From Tamarix chinensis (Eukaryota; Streptophyta; Magnoliopsida; Caryophyllales; Tamaricaceae): 64,000 nt of DNA. This document shows positions 11,619 to 23,699 of the stretch, piece by piece. Within the stretch, counting starts at the first letter, position 1. Each line of letters starts with the position of its first letter. The position numbers were made by a program, and so were the translations under genes. The stretch spans positions 97,703,470 through 97,767,469 of the forward strand of contig CM060175.1 in assembly GCA_030549775.1 (NCBI GenBank). The letters are read 5' to 3'. Under the pieces are notes generated by a model that worked only from the letters and a program-made list of their open reading frames with translations, was not told where the DNA came from and did no database searches.

Positions 11619-11636
11619 TCCCCGGCAACGGCGCCA
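11619..11636 (-). other. Primer binding site of the nested Athila-like element
   Basis: The minus strand reads TGGCGCCGTTGCCGGGGA, the primer-site sequence well known from plant Athila/Calypso-type gypsy elements, where it is assigned to tRNA-Asp. It lies a few bases from the LTR end at 11642 and identifies the element type and its 5' end. Confidence 0.8.
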
Positions 11637-11641
11637 AAAAT

Positions 11642-13463
11642 TGGTGTGACCGTAGCCGGCACGCAATTTAAACCCTCTTGTTGTCAATTGTAGCACTGAT
11701 AAATAAGGGTATCATTCTAGCCGGAGATTGAGAGGGCTCACCTCTAATTAACTAGCTTGGAAATAAAACTAAAACTAAAAATAAAAATCCTAAATAAAAT
11801 AAATGAATAAGAAAAATACTAATGGGGGTTTATCAAAATAATAAAATAATAAAAGGAATAAAATAAAATAAACTAATAATGAAAATAATGGGAAATAATG
11901 GAAAACTAGCAGATATGAGAAATATGTTAGGGAAATAAAAATCCACCACTAGATTAGGTCGAAAATATAATATTTATTCCTAAGTCATCTTTAATCATGA
12001 GAATGAGATCGACCAAGTTGCACACCAAAAGCAGGTCTATACACCTTATATTACTTCCCTTAATTAATTAATACGACAAAGCGCCAATATTAACCCTATT
12101 AAATGCTAGCAGTATAGCAGCAACAAGCGGCTCCTATATTTAACTAGATTTAATGCATTAAGTGTAAGTGGAAGGCTGTCAATCTAAGTACCCAAACTAG
12201 TACAAAAAGCATGTCTAGCTGTATTTCCTTTTCTTGACCCACACGTATCGAAACGTTTTACCACTTCGGTTAGAATTACAAAACGATTAGGTGAATTGCT
12301 ATCTAACCTAGCTGCAATTTATACATATAAATTCTAGTATATTTAGATGGCCACCTAGCAAGCAATTAATCCTACATACTGTCACTTATGAGGTACCAGA
12401 ACAAGGCATGCACCAAATAAACTATACTTGACAGAATTATACATATAAACGATAGCAATTAATATAGAGTCAAGAAACAATCTCACGAAACAAAGAAAAT
12501 AAAATTATAATTCAAATCCTAATCCAGGGTTTCAAATTATTCCCTAACAATAAATAATCAGCCACTCATAATTAAAGAATTAATTACACAAAAATATATA
12601 TCTAAAATATAAATTGAAAATAAGAGAAATAAATAACCGAAATTAATTTTGAATTAAAGATCAAGAATTTATTCAGATAAAAATTAATTTTATCTGAAAT
12701 AAATTCTACCGGTATAAAATTTCTTCTTATTCTCTCTTCTCTCTCGGCTTTGATTTCCGTGCAAAATTCTTTCTTCTTTTTCCCGGCTGGCGGCTGTCGA
12801 ACTACTGTGCTGCATGCCTCGAACTCCGTGCCTCTCACTTTCCGTGCGACTCCCTGACTGCTGCTCTCGACCGAACTCCGTGTTGCGGCCCTGCCGCTCC
12901 CTCGAGCCTGTTGAGGCTCTCGACCGCACGCCCGAGCCTCTGTCTTTTCTTTCTCCCGAGCCTATAAAGGCTCTCCGCTGTTAGCCCGAGCCGTGAAGGC
13001 TCTCCTCGGCCCTACCACCTGCCGCCTTCAGTGTCCCCCTCTGCTTTTTCGTCTGGCAGCTTTTATAAGTTTTGTTTCCCACGCCACGTCAGCCCTCGTC
13101 CAGCGTCTTTTCTTTTCATTCCGTGCGCTGCGTTCTGGCTCGTTTGGCTTCGTTCCTCTTCGACGTCCGTTTGGTTTATTTTGTTACAGGCCTTTGGGCC
13201 TTCGGCCGTTGGTCCAAAGGTTTTTTTTCTTTTTTTTTTCTTTTATTTAAAACAAAACCTGCAAAATAAAATTCAATAAATATTAATAAATAATATTTTA
13301 TTTTAAATTTACTTAATATATATCATTTTAGCTCAAATAATAAAATTTATGCAAATTTTACTACTTAAGCATAAAACAATACTTATTCCCCTATATTAGT
13401 TAAATAAACTACCAAAAACTAAGATTATAAGGGTATAAAATGTGTCAAAATATGAACTCATCA
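11642..13463 (-). mobile_element. 5' LTR of the nested Athila-like element (1.8 kb)
   Basis: On the minus strand it starts TGATGAGTTCATATTTTG at 13463 and ends GGTCACACCA at 11642, next to the primer site. About 1822 bp is typical of Athila-like LTRs. It contains a G/C-rich region near 12780-13220 with repeated CCCGAGCC words and otherwise AT-rich DNA. The frames at 12602-13279 are not supported as genes. There is no 3' LTR; the element is truncated after gag. Confidence 0.75.
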
Positions 13464-13678
13464 GTGGTATTAATGGTTGTATGGTGGTATTAGGGTTTGC
13501 ATGGTAGTATTAATGGTTGTATAGTGGTATTAATGGTTGCATGGTGGCATTAGGGTTTGCATGGTGATATTAGGTTTTGCAATGTGGTGTTAGGTTTTGC
13601 ATGGAGTTGTGGGATGCATGGTATTAGGGTTTTCATGGCGTTAGGCTTTACATGGAGTTAATGGTGCATGGTGGTGTT
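13464..13678 (+). repeat. 215-bp direct repeat, right copy
   Basis: This is the second copy of 10270-10484, starting immediately after the terminal base of the nested LTR. It is followed by more of the same minisatellite in LTR A. Confidence 0.9.
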
Positions 13679-13900
13679 AGGGTGTGCATGGTGGTATTAA
13701 TGGTTGCATGGTGGTATTAGGGTTTGTATGGTGGTGTTAATGGTTGTATGGTGCTATTAGGGTTGCATGGTGGTATTAGGGTTTGTATGGTGGTGTTAAT
13801 GGTTGTATGGTGCTATTAGGGTTGCATGGTGGAGCTAGGATTTTGCGTGGGAGTTAATGATTGCATGGGAGTTAGAGTTTGCATGGAAGTAGGGTTTATG
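13679..13900 (+). repeat. TGCATGGTGGTATTA minisatellite, continuation
   Basis: Further tandem units of about 19-22 bp plus a repeated longer unit (GGGTTTGTATGGTGGTGTTA occurs twice near 13720-13830). Same array as at 10200-10484. Confidence 0.8.
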
Positions 13901-14339
13901 TGGATCTAGGGTTTTGTATGGATGGATCTAGGATTTTGCATGGATGGATTTAGGACTTTGCATGGAGAGTTTGAAGGGTTGCATGGGATGTGTAAAGTCT
14001 TCATGGGAGTAAAATTTACATATGAAAAGTTGATTTGGAATGTAAGAAAGGTAATATAAGTGTTATCTGGGTGTTTGAACACTTTGGATGAAAAATAGTA
14101 CGTGGAGCTATATAAGGGTCCGTAGGAGACCGAGCTAGGGTTTATGTGGACAATTAGGGTTTATTGTGGCTGCTTAGAGTTTTTGTGTTATCGTGTGTAT
14201 TTGGTGATTAAAGTGTAATTATGATTGTGGAATTTATGATTTGTAATGTGTGAAGTGTAAAGGGAATGATTCATGCATGTCTAGAATGAAAGCTTCTGAA
14301 TAAGATACTTAAAACATTAATTATTTAAAGTGGAAGATC

Positions 14340-14705
14340 ATTGAGACGGGACCAACCGATCCACCGATTCGGAATAGTGGTTAGGGTTTTTACACTATGT
14401 GTGACTGATCCACCGGTTATAACAGTGGTTAGGGCAGGATGTCCTATGCGTAACCGATCCACCAATTATAATAGTAGGGGTTCCCGAACTCAACAAACAC
14501 AAACCAGAGTTTTGCTAACACACCTAAAAGATACTAATTACTTACAGTAGAACACCATGTGAGCCGGGCCAACCGATCCACCGGTTAGGAATAGTGGTTA
14601 GGGCACGTAGTCCTATGTGTCTCCAATCCACCGGCTATAATAGTGGTTAGGGTATGATACCCTATGTGCCTCCGATCCACCGGCTATAACAGTGGGGGCT
14701 TCCGT
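14340..14705 (+). repeat. Tandem repeat with CCGATCCACCGG core, LTR A
   Basis: Five or more imperfect units of about 50-60 bp. Each has a core close to CCGATCCACCGGTTATAA followed by TAGTGGTTAGGG and a word like CAGGATGTCCTATGTG. The same unit occurs on the opposite strand in LTR B (24355-24780), and a single copy is in the partial LTR at 16130-16180. It is therefore an ancestral LTR component. Confidence 0.85.
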
Positions 14706-15445
14706 AATCTCATGGATTTGATAAAAAGTATGGTGTGAAACGATTCCTGGTCAGAGATAAATTAAGTAATGAATCTGGATTAAATGGGCCTTTATGTATG
14801 TACCCGAATGATTGGTCGATATTATGATATGATGATGGTCTTTATGTTCTTTTATTCTTATACATGATTTTATGTGCTTATGTGTTGGCCTTAGTGCTCG
14901 GTTACTTTACTCAATATGTAGCGTATTGATCACCCTTTTCATGGGTGCTGCTCATTCCCACGAGTAGTATGCCCTTCTGACTTTGTGCAGGTGGGCGAGA
15001 CATCAGTCGGGGCTGAGTGTTGAGCTAGGGTGTGGGCTCAAAATTCTAGAGTGTCGTGGTTGTTTTTACTCTTCTTTTTATTTTATTTCGCTTCTACCAA
15101 TTCTCTTTGTATTTGAGTTATCTTTTGTGGTTTATTACTTTGTGTTCAGTATTTGAGATGGACCTTTTAATAGTTGTACAATTATATCTCGTTGTGATTA
15201 TTACTTATAATTCTTTATGCGTACTCTGATTTCTAAGTTATTATCTCTTTAATTCATTTTATGAAATCTTGGTTTAAGTTTTATATTAATCTTTTTAGCC
15301 TTAGCACTTGGTATTGAAATGGTCGGAGAGAACCGATTTGGTACTAAGTGTGGCGGTAACATCTCCAAAATTCACGGGTTTTAAATTAAGTATTTTAATT
15401 ACTTTCGTTTTTTTTTAAAAAAGTAGTGAATTTTAGGGTGTTACA

Positions 15446-16109
15446 GTGAAAAATATCATTATAAAACTCTATCATGATAAAGAAAAAAATTTGCAGCTAA
15501 AAATAATTGGAAGCAAATTTATAAAAAAAAATTTGATACAAAAAATATTCAAAAAAAATTAACAAATATTCCCTAAAGGTTATTATTATTATTATTATAT
15601 ATATTACATATTCACTATTTAAAAAATGCATGCATAAAAAACGAGTAAGATGATAATATTTTTGAATTTAAATGTAGCTAAATCTAAGTGCCAAAAAAAA
15701 TATATGGCAAGAGGGTTGTTAGCTATAACAATACTAGCTAATGCTTAAGCCTAAGAAGTATCAATATCAATTATCAAGAGGGTTGTTAGCTATTCTAAAT
15801 ACATAGAAAAAGAAAAATGGACGAGGCAAAAAGCTCTTTGTGTGTTGCGAATGGATGAAGTTAACTGAAGTTATATAAAAGACATTCATTCGTGCCAAAA
15901 TGACCATCCAAAAGAGGCCTTCAAAGTACAGTACAGATATAGAAGTCGGTTATGTATTGCATCTTTCTCATTCTCATGTACATGTTTATTTCAAATAAAA
16001 TAACTTCACTTAAGATGAGTAATAGAAATTCCTTGCAGGGCATACACAAGCCCTAAATAACCTTGGATGTGCAAAGAAGGCATATTTGGTGGTTGAAAAC
16101 AAATGTAGC
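15446..16109. other. Right part of interrupted CACTA-like remnant and AT-rich DNA
   Basis: The first 40 bases continue the 33-bp array interrupted by LTR A (ATATCATTATAAAACTC...). After that there is AT-rich sequence with short TTA and TA runs near 15580-15605. No gene or second CACTA terminus is seen. Confidence 0.5.
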
Positions 16110-16815
16110 TATATCACAAATAATAGTGGCTAGGAGCATGCTGCCTTAGGTATGACCGATCAACCAGCTATAATAGTGGGGTTCCTATACTCACATGGAC
16201 CTAATTGGAGAGTTGTGTGAAAATGGAATTAATGGCACGAATTCTAATGCTTATGATTAACTGACCGACTCACTACATGCACTATCTACCATTTATGTTG
16301 TATGGTCTTAGCCGCATGGTTACTTTACTCAGTACGTAGCGTACTGATCACCTCTTTCATGGGTGCTGCTTATTCCCACGAGAAGTGACCCCTTCTAAAT
16401 TTGTGTAGGTAGGAGATGATGTATGTGATAACTTTGATGCTTACGATTTTTTGGACGAGACTGAGTGATGACATGTTAGACTTGTCATGGGGTCTGAGAG
16501 GGTGTTGTCCAGACTCACTTTATTCTGAATTTCTTGTCGTTTTATTTCCCCCATAGCGGCATTGTTATTGTACTTGCTTTCTATTTCTATATTGACTCTG
16601 ACATTTGCATACTCTATTTTATTTATGAAATGCTGGAAACATTATGGTTTTATTTACTACTTGAATTAATGTCTTTAAATTTTTTAGCCTTGTGGTTGGT
16701 ATGAGATTAGCTGAGGATCAGTCTTGTGTCGATCACGGTGGTAACACCCGCTATTTTAGTGTATGGTTTTCTATACAAACGAAAAAATTTAACTATGGAA
16801 TTTAGGAGTGTTACA
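16110..16815 (+). mobile_element. 5'-truncated LTR related to A
   Basis: The segment shares, in order, the CGATCxACCxGxTATAATAGTGGGG unit, TTACTTTACTCAGTACGTAGCGTACTGATCACC (A has a close version near 14900-14935), GGGTGCTGCTTATTCCCACGAG, GGTGGTAACA, and the terminal AGGAGTGTTACA at 16804-16815. It lacks the first 4-5 kb of the LTR. The left border is approximate. Confidence 0.75.
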
Positions 16816-18100
16816 AATAATGTTTCGAGAACATATCATTTAGCCAATTAGCATACGTGATTTTATTTTTCCTCCCGGTAAGACAATTGTTGTGTTTAAT
16901 TGTGCAAATAGCAGTTAATTAAAGGGGCTAATTGTGCAATAATTATTAAAATAGTGGCCTATTAAAATTAGGTGCAGAAATAGAAATGCCAGAAAATATG
17001 ATTTAACTAGCCATAATGTCTTTTTTGTTACCTTAATGGAGCTAGCAATATAATTTGTCAAAGAATAAAAAATGTTGGCTTCTAAAATTTTGATAAATCA
17101 AGATAGGCAAAGAAGTGAAGTTTTGTCTGTATGCATACATATTAAGTTACTATATGAATTATGTGTACACTATAAACTAAAGTTTGTTTGCATTACATTC
17201 TTTATCAATATTTTACTCCAACAATCGGCTTTATTGTTCGTGGTAGAATTCTTGTTGAACCAAATGTATAGTTTACACCTTTTAGTATCTCTTGTCTTTT
17301 ACAGACAACTAAAAATAGTGGAATGCGTCCTTCTAAAATTGATTTGATTAATCAAATTTTAGATTTTTAACATGTTAATTAATGATTAAGGATGCTCAGT
17401 ATTTAATTCCATAATTTTTAGAGGATGATTAGTATTTTATTCATAATTTACAAATTAAGGGGTAATTTAGTAATTTTGCACCTAAATGTTTGATTAGATA
17501 TTTTAGGGTCAATGGTTGAAACTAACTATTGATTTGAAATTTGGAGCAATAATTTGAAGTGAATAAATTGATGTGAATATTATTTTTTGGTAATAAATAA
17601 TTTTTATTTGTTAAATATAAACCTCTTAGCATATTTATACACATCCCATTGTACATGAATAGTATTTTGTTGAATAGTAACTTTTTTTGGGAATTGGTGG
17701 GTGTGCTTAATTTTGGGTGGTAATTAATAATATACTTAATAAATTGATAAATTTCAAAGTGCAATATTATATTTAAAATTAGTATGATCATCTATCCATG
17801 GAGCAAGGATCGTATATGTAGCCCATGTAGCACAAGCTATACAATCAACCTTGGTTTGGCCATTGATTGTTCATTCAGATAGAGTTAACACCATGTACTT
17901 GGACCTCTCTCTACTCTGTAGTTGATATATGAAGCCTATAGTAGGTATCAATACTTAAAAATAAGGTGACTAGAATATTAGGAGGATCCATATACCAAAT
18001 GTGCTTTGGAACATATACCTAATACCAGTGTAGCATATGAGATAGTTACTTGATATCTATGAGACACAGGAGATAGTTACTTGATGTCCATGAGGCATAA
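16816..18100. other. AT-rich intergenic DNA
   Basis: No coding region is supported; the frames at 17072-17347 and 17522-17791 have no recognisable similarity. A near-tandem 36-bp duplication (AGATAGTTACTTGATxTC...) lies at about 18033-18090, next to the border of LTR C. Confidence 0.6.
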
Positions 18101-18675
18101 TGTAATACCCTCGTTTTTCAATACAGAAAAAAATTTCTTTTAAAACACTGCATAAACGAAAATACATAAATACTCCTAAGGAAAAGTGTTGTATTAAAAC
18201 TGTACTTAACATAGGATAGACACCCACCATCAGCTCCATGTTAATTACAAAGCTAAGTATCCAGCCAAACAAAACATAAGGAACAGAGTATGAAAAATAG
18301 ATAACATAAAGATAATAAGAGTTAGGTTTTACAAACAAAACCATGTTGGGTCCAAAGTGATCCAAAAATACATAGGAGGGGAATTAGGAATATGGAAAAA
18401 CTATAAAAGTTAAGTCTCCTGAGGATCGACAAAAGAGTAAACACTAGAAGTCCACACTTAGTTACCCCAAGCCCAACACATAGATAGGGTGACTACTTAC
18501 CACCTTCAAATAACTATACAAAGTCCTCTACGTGTGGGATTGATCAAGTGACCAAATAAACGGGCACATCAATATGTTTTGTATTGAGTAATTCAAGTTA
18601 CCTACTCATAAGAGTGTACAATGCATGCATGGTCGTGAGAAGACATAGAGGTCATATTGGCACAAATTCTCATGC

Positions 18676-19310
18676 TCATGCAATGACAAAACCTAGAAAT
18701 TTAACCTTAGGTATAAAGAACTCACACTTCTCTAGTTTAGCATATAACTTGTGATCTCTAAATGCTAGAAATATAAGTTTGAGATGTTTTATATGTTCTT
18801 CCTCACTAGAGTTATACACAAGGATATCATAAAAGTAAACTACTACAAATTTGTTAATGAATGGCCTAAGTGCCTTATTCATAAGTCCCATAAAGGTACT
18901 AGGAGCATTTAACAAACTAAAGGGTATAACCATCCACTCATACAATCCTCCATTAGTTTTAAATGCAGTTCTCCACTCATCACCATCTTTCATTCTTATT
19001 TGGTAGTAGCCCCTCCTTAAGTCAATTTTATAAAACAACATTCACCATGCAAACAAGAAAGCATATCATCAAGTCACCTATATTTGATAGAATGTTGTTG
19101 ACAACTCTTCTATCAACACACATTCTCATGGTACCAACCTTCTTTGGCATAAGCATGACATAACGGTTAAAGGACTCCCTTATTAAACCCTTGGACAACA
19201 ATCCATCCACTTGCCTTTGAAACTCAAAGGCTTTATTAGGATTACACCTATAAGTCATCTTATTAGGGAGTATAGCTCTGAGTACAGAGTCTATTTGGTG
19301 TTCCATGCCT
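18676..19310 (-). pseudogene. Gypsy element D: truncated reverse transcriptase
   Basis: Minus-strand frames carry gypsy RT motifs: PNKMTYRCNP and GLIRES with the MPKK/MRMCVDRR region (19028-19306), then [22 protein letters not shown] and [12 protein letters not shown] (18676-19041). The catalytic YFDD is YFYD, so the first metal-binding Asp is lost. The sequence stops after FLGFVI at 18676 and passes directly into LTR C, so RNase H and integrase are missing. Confidence 0.85.
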
Positions 19311-19417
19311 CTAATAGGGGTAATACATGAGGTAAATCATTACATAATACATCATCAAGCTCTTCCAATAATGCCCTAACTCGTGGCTCATTACAAACCC
19401 TCCCCTCATTATATTAT

Positions 19418-19449
<32 letters not shown>

Positions 19450-21140
19450 GTATATTACTTTTACTTTTACTAAGGTCTTATCTAGACAATTTGCATCTAT
19501 GAGTAAAGAATTTTTACAACTTACATTAACATTACTAGGCCAAGTAGCTATAGGCGTGAGGACAATCTTCTTCTTGGAAAACTTCAAGAAATAGGTATTC
19601 TCCTTCCATCATACAAGACACTTCTATCAAATTAGCAAGGCCTCCCTGGTAGAAAATGACAAGCATCCGTTGGAATTACACCACACACCACTTCATCCTG
19701 ATAGCACTTCCCAATGGAGAATGGCACCTTCACTTGCTTTGTCACCTCCACCATATTACCATCATTAAACCATTTTAGCTTATATGGTTTGTCACGTTTT
19801 GTAGTAAGAAAACCTAGCTTCTCTACTAAGGTGTGAGATAAAAAATTAGCACAACTTCCTCCGTCCACAATAAGATAACATATTTTTCCCATGTATGTTA
19901 CATTTGGTTCGGAAAATATTATCTATTTGTGAATCATCCCATTCAACCTCCCTAGTATGCAACACCCTCCTAATCATCAAATAATCCCCAACATCCGGTG
20001 GTGCAAACTCTTATTCCCCATCTAAGGTCGTGGCTATCTCCTCCTCTTCACTATCCTCCTCTCAGTTGGCCTCCTCTGATTCCAACATGGACATTATTCT
20101 TCTGATAGGGCCATCATTTTGATTGTGTCCTAACCCTTAACATTTAAAACACCTAAAACTTTTTGGCTTGCTTTCAACCACCACACCCTTGCTCCTCACA
20201 TCTTTTGTCAAAGGTATGGAAAGGGCTTTGAAGTGTGGAGGAACCTCCCTTGATATGTTGGCACCATTTTTGGACCTCCATACCTCACGGTCATGTTATG
20301 CCTTTTGTGTTTTTCTACCTTTTATGGCTAGATGAAAAATCTCATCCAAGGTATAATATCTTTGCATCTCCACTTTCCTAGCAATGTCTTTCCTAATACC
20401 TCCAAGAAAACAAGACATGGTATACTCTTTTAGCTCATCCAAACCAAACCTCATGGAGAGTTTTTTTTAACTCTCTAATGTATTCTTCTACACTCAATTA
20501 CCCTTGTTTCAAAGAGAAAATTTTGTTGTATAAGTCTTGAGTAAAGGAAGGAAGAAGAAATCTCTCCTTCATCAACTTCCTCATTTTATCCAAGACTTAA
20601 TATTCAATTTTTCCTTCTTTCTCCTCTTATGGACTAAACTCTCCCACCATAAAAAAACATGGCATTTGAGCTTAAGAACCTCCACCATAAAGACTTAGGT
20701 GTTGGTATAGTCCTCTTATTCTTATTGTTCTTCTTCCTCTTGTTCCTCTTCTTCCTTTACCTCAAACAACTTGCTACACCTCAATGCCCATTCTAGAAAA
20801 TCTTTAGGATTGTGGTTGCCTTTAAATTGCGGAACCTCAGCTTTAACATCATGAAAGTGATCTACTTTCTTTTTTTATTCCTCCTTCTTGTTTTTAGAGA
20901 GGAATTACTTGAGTAAGAATATTCAACTCCTTCACTTTCCTCACCTTAAAAGAATTCATTTGGTTCTCGATTTAGGGGAATTCATTTAAGATGGTTTTGT
21001 TTGTACTTAAAGTTAGAGTTTCCAAGATATCAAGTACTCTTCTCATGTCATTTTGAAGAGAATCAATAGCTCTATCTCTTCTCATGTTGTTTGTTTCTTC
21101 AATACCCAACCCTCTTGATAATGGTTAGCCTCCCATAGAA
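19311..21140 (-). pseudogene. Gypsy element D: protease and gag remnants
   Basis: A minus-strand frame at 19632-19892 has the aspartic protease signature VDGGSCANFL and the downstream PFSIGKCYQDEVVCGV. Upstream (about 20000-21140) lies degenerate gag. A damaged zinc knuckle (CFKC, stop, GLGH, near 20115-20150) and acidic Glu-rich stretches can be seen, with many frame breaks. A (CAA)n microsatellite lies at about 19422-19449. The region cannot give a functional polyprotein. Confidence 0.75.
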
Positions 21141-21315
21141 TAATACAAGTTTAAAATAATAGAAAAAGAATCGGTTGTGGAAGAGAAACTAGGTTAGGTT
21201 TCATGTGGGGGTAGGCTAGAATTTTTGTGTGTGTGTGTATGTTTGCTTTAAACAATGTTGATGAGAAGACAAAGATGAGACCCAAACTGAAAAAACATAA
21301 GCTTCGATAATAAGT

Positions 21316-22263
21316 TGATGCATATTAGATCCAAATTAGGTCTTATTAGATATTGGTGTTCTAAAATTTTAGAACAACCAAAACAATAAGAAGGAAAGGA
21401 GGGAGAATTGAAGGGATAAAAATTGATTATTAGTAACTTATTGAATCAACACTTGTAAGAAACACTTAAGGTATTCAACTCTTAAGATAAATCTTATAAT
21501 ATTTTTCAAATGATCTTCAAACTCAAGCATTTAGAGAAAGAAGAAGACTCTTAATTGTTTGAGAGAAAATGAGCAACCAAGGTAAGTTTTTTTTTTTCCA
21601 TTTCGTCCTCTCCCAACACTTATAAAAGAAGTGTACGATTAATGGTTACAGCTTAACCAACTAATACATGAATTTAAGGTTTAGGAAGGTCAAAAAATTT
21701 TCTAAACTTCCAGCCCATGTGTCGGTTATGGGGGGGAGGTTTAGGTAAAATTTGAATCTCCCATCCCAATACACCACATGTTTAAAATTCAAAACAACCA
21801 TATTATATGTAAGGAAAGAGATAAGGATCCCTTTTAACCTTGTAAGTGACAAAAAAATTAAGAAATGTCTTCTAGCCTTCCTTATTCTTTCCCAAATCTA
21901 CATTATTCTTCCCAAGTGTTGAAAGTGACTTTGTCATCTAAATAAAAGGGACTTGTGGCTGAAGTGTGTGGATTCCAAGGGGGGTTGATAGGGATGCATT
22001 TTTTATGGTTGTTTAGGGTTAAAATACTAAGGGAAATATGGTTTTAAAATGGGGAAAAGCCTGCAAAAAATGTGGCTTTGGGTGCCTTTGTTTTGGTTGG
22101 GTTTTAAACAAAATGAGCAAGGTTTTCATAGCTTGTATGGCTTGCATGACCAGGTTTTTATAGACAGCTAATTTATCCAAGTAAGAAGGGTTTTATGGTT
22201 ATCAAAATTGGTGAAATTAATGGCTAGGTTATGATCATCAATTAGGGATGATCTTATATTACA
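21316..22263 (-). mobile_element. Gypsy element D: probable 5' LTR
   Basis: A degraded initiator-Met primer site (minus: TTATTATCGAAGC, 21301-21313) lies next to a CA terminus near 21316. The likely LTR start is TGTAATATAAG, reading down from 22263, giving about 950 bp. A TATA-like TTTTATAAGTG lies at about 21618-21628. The outer border is inferred from the resumption of LTR C-like sequence (TCCTTACCT) after 22263. No second LTR exists to confirm it. Confidence 0.5.
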
Positions 22264-23699
22264 TCCTTACCTCAAATATAAGGAAAATAGTCAGAACTTA
22301 TAATATGATAAATAATGAATGAGAGAAATTTTTATACACTTAAATAAGAGTTTGGATATTGACTTTGAGTATAATACCAAAATACAACAAAAGAGATCAC
22401 ATAGAACCAAGATTCCAAAAAAGTATCTAGACAAAACTAATAACTAGATAATATGACTCTAAGTCCAACCCTAAAGACAATATGATCGCTCTTCCCTAAG
22501 CAAAATATCATAAGTAATAGAGTCATTTAAGGGGTCCTCATCGACCTGTACAAAAATTTCTTGGTTGTCAACTTGTTGGAATGAGAAGAATCTATGAGAA
22601 GGACGATTGGTACACTATATACTGGATAAGGGAACGATATAATCATAGCAGGGGCATCACACAACAAACCATTATTCTCCTAAGAAAACCTAATTTCACA
22701 AGTTAAGCATAAATTCTTTCATATTGCTTATTTAACCACTACATTTAGTACACATTCCTAAAATATTATTATTGACAATATATCCAAAAATTAATGCCTA
22801 TATCCAACATATTACACATGAAATAATATCCCATCTAGGGCTATAAACAAGCCGAATACCCCTAGGCTTAGGCTTAGCTCGTTTAGTTAAAGGAACCTAA
22901 AATAAGGCTCGGGCTCGACTCATTTAACTAAACGAACAAGCCTAACAGAGCTTTTAACGTGCTAAGCTGAGCTGAGCTTACGAGCTAAAGCCAAAAAATG
23001 AACCAAGCCCCACTTTTTCTAGCTCGAGCTTGGCTCGTTTAATAAATGAGCCCAAAAGTGAGGCTTAGGCTTGGCTTATTTAACTAAACAAATGAGCCGA
23101 ATCGAGCCGAGCCAAATACCAAATTAGCCCAGCTCATTTACAGCCCTAGCCCCATCTTTAGGGTTACTATTTATAATTTTCTACGAAACTCTAATTTCAT
23201 AAGTTAGTCATAAGTTTTCCCCTAAGACTCATATAAATATCAAATTTAGTACACATTCCTAAAATTTCATTTTTAACATCATGTATAAAAATTAAGGTAT
23301 AACTCCAACATATTACACATGCAATAATGACTTTGCTTCTAGGATTACTATTCCCAATTTGAGTCGTTTTCTCATTTTATTGGACTTAAGCCACTTATAG
23401 TTACTCCAAGTATCCCACCTAATATATTTAGCATAATTTGAACCGATTATCAAATTAATATACTAAGGATTCCATATTTAATTCATATTGACTACAATAC
23501 CCTTAAGATAGCTAAAATATTCATATTCTCACAAAACCCTACGAGCCCTCATCATGATTTATGTTCAACATCCAACACAGATCCCCATGAAAATAATAAA
23601 CCAAATATATACATAACATTTAAATACCATAACCTAATTTAGGGAATGACTTATATCAATCTCTTGACTTAAAAAACCTAACTTAGTCAATAATGTACA
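22264..23699 (-). repeat. Segment of LTR C with a 183-bp tandem duplication
   Basis: Two similar blocks start at about 22691 and 23195 (shared words AATTTCAxAAGTTA, TTTAGTACACATTCCTAAAAT, CCAACATATTACACATG). The spacing is 183 bp once the MITE between them and its target duplication are discounted. AT-rich, non-coding. Confidence 0.6.
22836..23148. mobile_element. hAT-type MITE (313 bp)
   Basis: The terminal inverted repeats are TAGGGCTATAAACAAGCCGA and the complement of TAGGGCTGTAAATGAGC. The interior is built of GAGCTCGGCTCGTTTA-like words, a pattern I know from plant hAT MITEs. The flanking 8-mers are ATCCCATC (22828-22835) and GCCCCATC (23149-23156), 6 of 8 identical with two transitions. 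Confidence 0.8.

Larger units (their letters stand above)
6607..15445 (+). mobile_element. Giant solo LTR A (with nested insertion)
   Basis: The left end TGAAATGCCCCGAAAATT and right end TTTTAGGGTGTTACA are flanked by an exact 5-bp repeat GTGAA (6602-6606 and 15446-15450). Taking out one GTGAA copy and the element rejoins the 33-bp array it interrupts, which independently supports both borders. There is no coding internal domain or second LTR, so it is best read as a solo LTR of a gypsy family with unusually long LTRs. Its own length is about 5.65 kb after removing the nested 2979-bp insert and one 215-bp copy. Internal order: AT-rich start, C/T-rich block, TTA-rich block, minisatellites, and a 3' part near 14900-15445 that recurs in LTRs B and 16110-16815. 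Confidence 0.8.

Noticed and set aside
12993..13279. Plus frames in the GC-rich part of the nested LTR
   Set aside because: The region lies inside the 1.8-kb LTR and the frames have no recognisable similarity.
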